Positions 57,852 to 64,000 of a stretch of DNA of 64,000 nt are shown here, piece by piece (position 1 is the first letter of the stretch; the number at the start of each line of letters is the position of its first letter). The position numbers and the translations under genes were made by a program. The notes beneath the pieces were generated by a model, which worked only from the letters and a program-made list of their open reading frames with translations, made no database searches and was not told where the DNA came from. Origin of the DNA: Campylobacter concisus (lineage in GTDB: Bacteria; Campylobacterota; Campylobacteria; Campylobacterales; Campylobacteraceae); contig NZ_PPAF01000035.1 of the NCBI RefSeq assembly GCF_002913045.1, positions 1 through 64,000 on the forward strand, written 5' to 3'.

Positions 57852-58448
57852 TTATTTTGTCTCATAAATTTTTGCCAGATCTTCTTTCATTTTTGTGACT
57901 TTTATACCACCAAGATAGTATTTTACCCCGTATTGTCCGCTATCTACGTCTGTTAAAATTTGATATTCGCCATTTTTTATCACGACCTTAAAAGGTAGTG
58001 CGATCTCGTGTTTATATTCGATGTCTCTTACGATTTGCTCGGCAAGTCTGTCATTTATCTTTTGATCGTTTGTTATGAAATAATAAGCATTAAATTTTTG
58101 CATAAATTCGTGCAAAACATACTCATTTGTGATATTTTCAAAATGAGTTAGTCCAATTAGTGTAAATTTATCTTTGTTTTCAAGCTGATATTTTGTAAGC
58201 TCAGCTGCCTCTTTTTGACAAGGCGGGCAAAATGTGCCAAAAATGTCGATCATTAAAACCTTATTTTCATCATTTTTGATAGCAAAGCCGCGGTCTTTTC
58301 GAACTAAAATAAGCTCTTTGCCGTTTACGTCTATAAGCTTAACCTCTTCGTTTGGACTAAATTCTTTAAAATTTATACTACCGCTCTCGTCCTCATCGCA
58401 ACCAAAAAAAGCAAATAAAGTGATTATTAAAACAAGCAAATTCTTCAT
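57852..58448 (-). CDS. Thioredoxin-like lipoprotein (TlpA type)
   Basis: 198 residues: lipoprotein signal with lipobox FFGC (cysteine 17) and a thioredoxin-fold domain with the redox motif CPPC in FGTFCPPCQKEAAEL near residue 75. Probably acts in the periplasm on disulfides, perhaps in cytochrome maturation or oxidative repair. A cis-proline is likely in ALPFKVVI. Located between smpB and the flagellar operon. Confidence 0.87.
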   Translation of the reverse strand: MKNLLVLIITLFAFFGCDEDESGSINFKEFSPNEEVKLIDVNGKELILVRKDRGFAIKNDENKVLMIDIFGTFCPPCQKEAAELTKYQLENKDKFTLIGLTHFENITNEYVLHEFMQKFNAYYFITNDQKINDRLAEQIVRDIEYKHEIALPFKVVIKNGEYQILTDVDSGQYGVKYYLGGIKVTKMKEDLAKIYETK

Positions 58449-58456
58449 CTTATCCC

Positions 58457-58912
58457 TTAAACGTATCTTTTTATGGCAGCTCTTGCCTCTTTGTCTGCCT
58501 CGCGTCTTTTTAGAGTCTCGCGTTTATCGTGTAAATTTTTACCTTTTGCAAGGGCAAGCCTTGCTTTTACGATGTTTTTATCGCTTAGATAAAGTGCTAG
58601 GACAACTAGTGTCAGCCCATCTTGTGAGACTTGACCGAAAATTTTATCGATCTGCTTTCTATGCATCAAAAGTTTTCTGGCTGCTCGCTCATTTGGACGA
58701 AATGCGCTATGTGTGGTCTCAAGATAGCTGATATGTGCGTTTAATAAAAAAAGCTCGCCCTTTATGACGCGCACAAAGCTATCTTTTAAATTTGCTCTGC
58801 CAGCCCTCAGTGCCTTGACCTCGCTACCTTTTAAAACGATGCCGGCCTCGAAGGTTTCAAGTATGCTAAAGTCATGCAAAGCTTTTTTATTTTTTGCTAG
58901 ATCTTTTATCAA
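58457..58912 (-). CDS. smpB: SsrA-binding protein SmpB
   Basis: 151 residues. Brings tmRNA to stalled ribosomes so that their products are tagged for degradation. Family motifs: [31 protein letters not shown] and the C-terminal [20 protein letters not shown] tail. The tmRNA gene is not in this window. Confidence 0.97.
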   Translation of the reverse strand: MIKDLAKNKKALHDFSILETFEAGIVLKGSEVKALRAGRANLKDSFVRVIKGELFLLNAHISYLETTHSAFRPNERAARKLLMHRKQIDKIFGQVSQDGLTLVVLALYLSDKNIVKARLALAKGKNLHDKRETLKRREADKEARAAIKRYV

Positions 58913-58923
58913 AATTTTACCTT

Positions 58924-59667
58924 TTATTTTATGCTAAATACGCTACTGCCGCTACCACTTAGGAATTTATCTTTAAACTCATTCATTTGTGGATAGAGCT
59001 TAAAGCATGGGGCAAAAAGATCGTTTAGCTCCTCGTTTTTATAAATTTCAAGTAGCTCTTTGCTTTTTAAATTTTGCATCTTTTTTGCAGCATTAACGTC
59101 TATGTATTGTAAGAAATTGCTTCTAAATTCTTGATAAACCATCGGTGTGGAGCAAAAAACATTTGGCGTGAAGATATTTAAATTTGGCACTTCATCGTTA
59201 AAATCTTCTATGATCTCGCCTATGCCGCTTACATTTGCTGCCTTGTAGCCACTTACGAAAAAAGCTACATCTGCACCGATTTTGGAGGCTATTTGCATCA
59301 AATTTTCATGTTTTATATTTAAATTTAGTTCGTCATTTACCATTAGCAAAAAGGTGGCGGCATTTGAACTACCTCCACCAAGGCCCGCACCAATTGGGAT
59401 ATTTTTGTTGATGATGATTTTATGAGAGCTAAAAAACTCGTCGAGCTCGTTTGAAAAGCCGGCTCTTTTTAGCTCATCTGCCGCTTTTTGGATGATGTTA
59501 TCTTTTATATCGTGGTTATTGCATTCTATGGCAAATGAATTTGACTTTTTAAAATAAATTTCATCAAAAAGTTGCTCACAGAGGATAAAACGCGATAAAA
59601 TTTCGTGGTAGTTGCCTCTAGTGCCAACTACCTTCAAAAAGACATTGATCTTTGCAAAGCTTTTCAT
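58924..59667 (-). CDS. ispE: 4-diphosphocytidyl-2-C-methyl-D-erythritol kinase
   Basis: 247-residue GHMP kinase of the MEP isoprenoid pathway. The ATP-binding loop [17 protein letters not shown] is clear near residue 92. A C-terminal SGSGSSVF motif closes the active site. It is a little shorter than enterobacterial IspE, as usual in epsilonproteobacteria. It overlaps csrA by four bases. Confidence 0.95.
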   Translation of the reverse strand: MKSFAKINVFLKVVGTRGNYHEILSRFILCEQLFDEIYFKKSNSFAIECNNHDIKDNIIQKAADELKRAGFSNELDEFFSSHKIIINKNIPIGAGLGGGSSNAATFLLMVNDELNLNIKHENLMQIASKIGADVAFFVSGYKAANVSGIGEIIEDFNDEVPNLNIFTPNVFCSTPMVYQEFRSNFLQYIDVNAAKKMQNLKSKELLEIYKNEELNDLFAPCFKLYPQMNEFKDKFLSGSGSSVFSIK

Positions 59668-59894
59668 TTCTCGATTTTTTTGGCTAGCTCGTGGATATCG
59701 GCTTCGCTTGCAGTTTTTGTGGCATGGATATTTTCGTTTTTGATATCGTTTGCTAGTTCGCTTCTTAGTATCATTGTATTTCGTGGCGCTTCTATACCGA
59801 GTTTAACAGTATTTTTTGAAATATTTACTATGACAACTTTTATGTCATTTCCTATTAAAATTTCTTCATTTTCTTTTCTTGCTAGGATTAACAT
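59664..59894 (-). CDS. csrA: Carbon storage regulator CsrA
   Basis: 76 residues. RNA-binding translational regulator (MLILARKENEEILIGNDIKVVIV...VKLGIEAPRNTMILRSEL). In Campylobacter it regulates flagellin translation with FliW and affects stress and biofilm traits. It is embedded between truB and ispE with overlaps, a typical arrangement for this genus. Confidence 0.96.
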   Translation of the reverse strand: MLILARKENEEILIGNDIKVVIVNISKNTVKLGIEAPRNTMILRSELANDIKNENIHATKTASEADIHELAKKIEK

Positions 59895-60709
59895 TTTTCA
59901 ACCTTATTTAGAGTGTAATTTATAGTATCATCCGTGATTTGGATTACGCTCATAAATTTATCATAATTTAGCAAATAAATTCCTTGCTTTTGTGTTTCAA
60001 AATCGTTAATTTTTAATTTCTTACCATCAAGAATATCGTTTATATCCCCAAAGTATGTATTTCCCTGAATATTTAAAAAATCACAAATATTCAAAAATTT
60101 TTCATTTTCGTAGCAAAATTTACCTTCACTTATCCTTTTTAATGAGCTTAAAGTTACATTATAACCAAGCTTTTTTCCAAAAATTTCTGCATACGAACGG
60201 ATATAACTTCCTTCGCTTACGCTTAGACGAATAGTTAAAAATGGGTGCGAATAGTTTAAAATTTGGCTATCAAAAATTTCCATTGTTTCTGTCTTTAGCT
60301 CAAATTCTTCGCCGTTTCTAGCTAGCTTATAGGCTCTTGTGCCATTTACGTGCTTGGCGCTAAATTTTGGCGGGATGTAACTTATTCTGCCAGTCAGCTC
60401 GCCTCTTATGGCTTCAAGTTTTTCTAAATTTATCTCTTTTACATTTGAAATTTCAGTGATATTTTCATTGTCCATGCTCGGACTACTCGCCCCAAGCCAG
60501 ATCGTAGCTTCATAGACTTTTGGACTTTTATCTAAAAATCTAAAAAATTTCGTATATGAGCCAAAAGCGACTATTAGGCAGCCACTCGCAAATGGATCAA
60601 GTGTGCCTGAAAATCCAGCCTTTTTAACGCCGTATTTTCTCTTTAGTCGCCCTAAAAAGTGGTTTGAACTCATGCCAGCTGGCTTGTTTGCCACGAAGAT
60701 GGCGTTCAT
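59888..60709 (-). CDS. truB: tRNA pseudouridine-55 synthase TruB
   Basis: 273 residues. Makes pseudouridine 55 in the T-loop of tRNAs. The catalytic aspartate lies in GTLDPFASGCL near residue 38, and the opening NAIFVANKPAGMSS is typical. It overlaps uvrD by four bases and csrA by seven. Confidence 0.96.
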   Translation of the reverse strand: MNAIFVANKPAGMSSNHFLGRLKRKYGVKKAGFSGTLDPFASGCLIVAFGSYTKFFRFLDKSPKVYEATIWLGASSPSMDNENITEISNVKEINLEKLEAIRGELTGRISYIPPKFSAKHVNGTRAYKLARNGEEFELKTETMEIFDSQILNYSHPFLTIRLSVSEGSYIRSYAEIFGKKLGYNVTLSSLKRISEGKFCYENEKFLNICDFLNIQGNTYFGDINDILDGKKLKINDFETQKQGIYLLNYDKFMSVIQITDDTINYTLNKVEKC

Positions 60710-62775
60710 ACGGCCTTTTCCACGAAGCTTGACATTATCTCTCTTACATTGCCACCAAAATTTATAGTTAGCTTAAACTCTTTTTTGATCTTGCTAACCG
60801 CGCTCACCCTGCCAATACCAAAAATTTTATGCTTAACCAAGTCGCCTTTTTTAAATTCATTACTCTGTTCGATGACTAGCGAGCCATGCGTGATACCGCT
60901 CTCACTTAAAAATCTACTCTTATTTAGCCTCGTGCGCTGACCCTTGTAAAAGCGCGAATTTGCAAAGCTTAGGCTAAGTGTCTTTTTGGCTCTTGTTATC
61001 GCCACGTACGCAAGCCTGCGCTCCTCTTCGATGTCGCTACCGTCGCCAATGAGCGGGAAAAATCCCTCTTCAAGGCCGATCACAAAAAGGTGCTCAAACT
61101 CAAGTCCCTTGCTCGCATGCACGCTCATGATGCTTATAGCCTCGTTGCTAATGCCGTCTTGCTCGCTTGTTAGCGTGATCTCGTTTAAAAACTCTTCTAG
61201 ATCAAAGCTTGGATTTTGCTTGATCTGATCTTTTAAAACAGCGTAAAACTCGTCGATGTTCGCCGCTCTTTCAGCACCATCTGGCAAGCTCTCGTAGTAT
61301 TTTTTCACGCCAAATTTAGCTTCAAATTTATCTATGAGGTCAAAAACTGAGCTGCTTTCTTGAAGCTCTTTTAGGCTGTTCGCAAACTCAACAAGTGCCG
61401 ATTTCACCTTTTTACTAAAGGCTTCATCGTTATCAGAGATATTTGAGATCGCCTCGTAAATGGAAATTTTGCCCTCAAATGCCATTTTTTCAAGCTTATC
61501 AAGACTCACTTTGCCTAGTCCTCGTTTTGGGCGATTGATGATGCGCCTTATTGAAAAATCATCGTTTGGATTGTTTATCAGTCTTAGGTAGCTTATGATA
61601 TCTTTGATCTCGGCTCTTTCGTAAAATTTAACTCCACCGACCATTTTATAAGCGATCTGCTCTTTGTTTAGCCCATCTTCAAGCGAGCGAGAGAGCGCGT
61701 TTATGCGATATAAGATCGCAATATCTTTTGCCTGCACACCTTTGCTTAAAAGCTCTTTTATGCATTTTGCGATCTTACCAGCCTCAACGCTCTCATCAAA
61801 ACTCTCTATCAAATTTACTGCTTCGCCTTCGCCTTTTGTGCCCACAAGCTTCTTGCCAAGGCGGTTACGGTTATGATCTATCAGCTCGTTTGCAGCCTTT
61901 AGTATCGCCTCGCTTGAGCGGTAGTTTTTCTCAAGTCTAATGATCTTTACGTCTTTAAACTGATCTTTAAAATTTAAGATATTATCGATCTTTGCGCCGC
62001 GCCAGCCGTAGATACTCTGGTCATCATCGCCCACGACGCAGATATTTTCGTGGCATAGACAGAGCTTTTTTAGCAGTTTATACTGAAGGTCGTTTGTGTC
62101 TTGATACTCATCGACCATTATGTATTTGTAGCGGTTTGAAATTTCTCTAGCAAGATCTTCGTTTTCGTCTAAAATTTTATAAGTAAGCCCCAATAAATCG
62201 TCAAAATCAACAAGATTATTTGTTTTGAGATAATCTTCATATTTTTCATAAATTTGAGCAGCTTGTTTGTAAAAGTTATCCTTGCTCTTATCAAATGAAG
62301 AGAAATTTGCGTTTTTATAGACTTCTTCGACGCTTAAAAGTGAGTTTTTATAGTTTGAAATTTCACTTGATAAAATCGCCGTGGCAACTGGACTTTCAAA
62401 GCTTTTGATGATACGTTTTTTATCGTCTGTGTCGATGATGACAAAGTTATTTTTTCTGCCAAGCTTTTCTATGTAGAGCTTTAAAAACAAAAGTCCAAAT
62501 TTGTGAAATGTACAAAGTAGTGGCGAGTAGTTTTTGCCACTTTGGCTTAGCATCGCCATGGCTCTACTGCGCATCTCGTTGGCGGCTTTGTTTGTAAAAG
62601 TAAGAGTTAGTGTATTTGCCGCGTCTATACCGACCTCGCCGATGAGGTAAGCAAGCCTAGTTGTGATCGTCTTTGTCTTGCCGCTACCAGCTCCTGCAAG
62701 TATGAGCATCGGACCATCTATATGAGTAGCTGCTTCACGCTGGGCTTCGTTTAAATTTGATAGTAATTTTTCCAT
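60706..62775 (-). CDS. uvrD: UvrD/PcrA-type DNA helicase
   Basis: 689-residue superfamily 1A helicase. Walker A AGAGSGKT near residue 30, DEYQDTN (motif II), GDDDQSIYGWRGA (motif III) and SVHASKGLEFEHLFVIGLEEGFFP (motif V). Works in excision or mismatch-related repair and clears replication forks. The frame is open 12 codons further to a TTG at 62811, but the ATG at 62775 gives the family start (LNEAQREAATHIDGP). Confidence 0.94.
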   Translation of the reverse strand: MEKLLSNLNEAQREAATHIDGPMLILAGAGSGKTKTITTRLAYLIGEVGIDAANTLTLTFTNKAANEMRSRAMAMLSQSGKNYSPLLCTFHKFGLLFLKLYIEKLGRKNNFVIIDTDDKKRIIKSFESPVATAILSSEISNYKNSLLSVEEVYKNANFSSFDKSKDNFYKQAAQIYEKYEDYLKTNNLVDFDDLLGLTYKILDENEDLAREISNRYKYIMVDEYQDTNDLQYKLLKKLCLCHENICVVGDDDQSIYGWRGAKIDNILNFKDQFKDVKIIRLEKNYRSSEAILKAANELIDHNRNRLGKKLVGTKGEGEAVNLIESFDESVEAGKIAKCIKELLSKGVQAKDIAILYRINALSRSLEDGLNKEQIAYKMVGGVKFYERAEIKDIISYLRLINNPNDDFSIRRIINRPKRGLGKVSLDKLEKMAFEGKISIYEAISNISDNDEAFSKKVKSALVEFANSLKELQESSSVFDLIDKFEAKFGVKKYYESLPDGAERAANIDEFYAVLKDQIKQNPSFDLEEFLNEITLTSEQDGISNEAISIMSVHASKGLEFEHLFVIGLEEGFFPLIGDGSDIEEERRLAYVAITRAKKTLSLSFANSRFYKGQRTRLNKSRFLSESGITHGSLVIEQSNEFKKGDLVKHKIFGIGRVSAVSKIKKEFKLTINFGGNVREIMSSFVEKAV

Positions 62776-62826
62776 TTTTTGCTTTTTAAATTTTCTTTTG
62801 ATTTTAACCAAAAATGCTTAAAATTA

Positions 62827-63276
62827 CTATTTTTTCTTAAATATATCTTTATTTTTAGGATTTTGTAAAAAGACTGAAACCGATTTTTTTGTGTGGTCTG
62901 CTTGCTTCTCTTTTGGCTTATGAATAGAAAAATTTACAAGGATCGGGCTATTTTCAACCAAAATTTGAACCACTGCACCGAGCGGAAAGGAGACCACAGA
63001 GGCAAAATTTTCACTACCAAAGCCAGCCTCAAAGCTAAGCTCATCTTGCGTTAGTTTCGCACTCTCAAGCGTATAGCCACCAAGTGAAAACATAATGACT
63101 GGCATATTAAAGCTTCTACTTATCTCATCTGGCAAGCTTGGCTCAAAGCTAACTAGTGGTAAATTTGCCATAACTGAGAAATTTAGCCCCTTTTCAAGCA
63201 AAAAATCAATGCACTCATAGACGTGCATCTTCATCAAAAGCGCAAATTTCTCATCGTCTAAAATTTCGTCTAACAT
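62827..63276 (-). CDS. SspB-like protein, putative ClpXP adaptor
   Basis: 149 residues. By eye the region of about residues 17-125 follows E. coli SspB (helix, then GLNFSVMANLPLVSFEP, VIMFSLGGY..., DELSFEAGFGSENFASVVSFPLGAVVQILVEN), including the DE-[LV]-x-F-x-A-x-FG and the V-x-[FV]-PL-x-AV segments. SspB delivers ssrA-tagged proteins to ClpXP. The C-terminal tail (SVSVFLQNPKNKDIFKKK) is positively charged and hydrophobic, as expected for a ClpX-docking tail, but not obviously conserved. smpB is four kilobases away. Not proven, so no symbol is given. Confidence 0.7.
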   Translation of the reverse strand: MLDEILDDEKFALLMKMHVYECIDFLLEKGLNFSVMANLPLVSFEPSLPDEISRSFNMPVIMFSLGGYTLESAKLTQDELSFEAGFGSENFASVVSFPLGAVVQILVENSPILVNFSIHKPKEKQADHTKKSVSVFLQNPKNKDIFKKK

Positions 63277-63277
63277 C

Positions 63278-64000
63278 TTAATCCTTTGAAATTTCTAAAA
63301 ACTCATCTACTAGTTTTTTGACCTCGTTTATGCCTATCTGCCAGAAATTTTTATCATCTATATCAAAGCCAAATTTACCCACAAGCTCCCTTGGGCTAAG
63401 ACTCCCGCCAAGGTTCAAAAACTCGGTGTAAATTTCGACAAAATTTTTACATTTACCGCTTTTATAAAGCCCAAAAAGTGCAAGTACAAGAAGCTGCGCG
63501 TAAGAGTAAGCGTAGCAGTAAAATGGCGTGTGGATGAAGTGCGGGATGTAGCTCCACCAAATTTTGTAGTAGTCATTTAGCGTGACACTTTTGCCAAACA
63601 TCTTTTTGCTCTCTCTTAGCCAAATTTTATTTAGCTCATCTAGGCTGATCTCGCCTTCGTGTGCGTGCACAGCCCTTTCAAAGGTGGTGAAATTTATCTG
63701 GCGGTAAAGCGTGGCAAATATATCCTCGATCTTGCCAGCGAGCAGTGAAATTTTCTCTTTTTTGCTAAGGCCGTCTTTTACGTGGTCAAAAACTAGCATC
63801 TCACAAAAGACTGAAGCCGTCTCAGCCGTGGTTAGCGGAGTGTCTGAGTTTAGGTAGCTTACATTATAAGAGAGCTTTTGATGCACGGCGTGGCCAAGCT
63901 CGTGAGCTAGCGTGAAAAGGTCTCTTCGCTGGTTTGTGTGATTTAGCAAAATATAAGGGTGCGTGTCGCTTGATCCAGAGTGAGAAAACGCGCCACCTCG
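63278..64000 (-). CDS. pepF: Oligoendopeptidase F, 3' part (cut by window edge)
   Basis: The frame runs without a start to the right window edge. The last about 240 residues of an M3-family metallopeptidase are visible: RGGAFSHSGSSDTHPYILLN, the zinc motif HELGHAVHQ, the glutamate in TAETASVFCEML, and the C-terminal PHFIHTPFYCYAYSYAQ with conserved histidine and tyrosine. It degrades oligopeptides in the cytoplasm. Two bases separate it from the SspB-like gene downstream. Confidence 0.92.
   Translation of the reverse strand, partial: RGGAFSHSGSSDTHPYILLNHTNQRRDLFTLAHELGHAVHQKLSYNVSYLNSDTPLTTAETASVFCEMLVFDHVKDGLSKKEKISLLAGKIEDIFATLYRQINFTTFERAVHAHEGEISLDELNKIWLRESKKMFGKSVTLNDYYKIWWSYIPHFIHTPFYCYAYSYAQLLVLALFGLYKSGKCKNFVEIYTEFLNLGGSLSPRELVGKFGFDIDDKNFWQIGINEVKKLVDEFLEISKD

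Overview
The window is a gene-dense, AT-rich chromosomal segment of an epsilonproteobacterium, almost certainly a Campylobacter. The evidence is the napAGHBFLD order without napC, the flgB-flgC-fliE-pbpB and truB-csrA-ispE-smpB clusters, a UPF0763 gene, a single-chain CcsBA, a MOMP-type porin, and a flgB promoter of the Campylobacter RpoN type. The oral C. concisus/curvus/showae group is my best guess, from general resemblance only. I found about 70 protein genes and six tRNAs, and no rRNA, insertion sequence, prophage or CRISPR array.

Layout. 1-6.7 kb: the periplasmic nitrate reductase operon napAGHBFLD, its genes mostly overlapping by a few bases. 7.0-8.5 kb (minus): a copper-delivery cassette (PCuAC chaperone, membrane-anchored unknown, SCO1/SenC). 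8.6-11.6 kb: L,D-peptidase of the Pgp2/Csd6 type, a small conserved protein, alanine racemase and two related two-cysteine secreted proteins. 11.9-14.4 kb (minus): htpX, two unknowns, rsmG, ribA. 14.5-18.2 kb: hemB, argF, UPF0763, hemN. 18.4-27.4 kb: a Lap-type type I secretion and adhesin-retention locus (TolC-like protein, LapG protease, LapD receptor, LapB ABC transporter, LapC HlyD protein, an unknown, a LuxR-type regulator). 27.6-33.1 kb: a coiled-coil membrane protein, tRNA-Thr/Tyr/Gly/Thr, tuf, rpmG, tRNA-Trp, secE, nusG, rplKAJL. 33.2-41.9 kb: rpoB and rpoC, overlapping by 14 nt. 42-45.7 kb: doxX-like gene, rpsL-rpsG-fusA, tRNA-Arg. 46-50 kb: rhodanese, dps, a DUF5610-like protein with a sigma-28-like promoter, a lipoprotein, a candidate small RNA, the major porin. 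50-54.6 kb: cytochrome c, ccsBA and two unknown membrane proteins. 54.7-64 kb (minus): pbpB, fliE, flgC, flgB (RpoN promoter), a thioredoxin-like lipoprotein, smpB, ispE, csrA, truB, uvrD, an SspB-like protein and the 3' part of pepF, cut by the window edge.

Most of this is ordinary core genome. The part most likely to hold a new system is the Lap-type locus. It carries what is needed for c-di-GMP-gated retention and proteolytic release of a giant adhesin, but no adhesin gene is in the window. Its TolC-like protein has an extra SPOR-like N-terminus, an uncharacterised 163-residue protein and a LuxR regulator with an atypical receiver are embedded, and a textbook intrinsic terminator lies inside the signal-sequence codons of lapG. 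Other points of interest are an SspB-like putative ClpXP adaptor, a short candidate sRNA before the porin, and a sigma-28-like promoter that ties an uncharacterised protein to the flagellar regulon.
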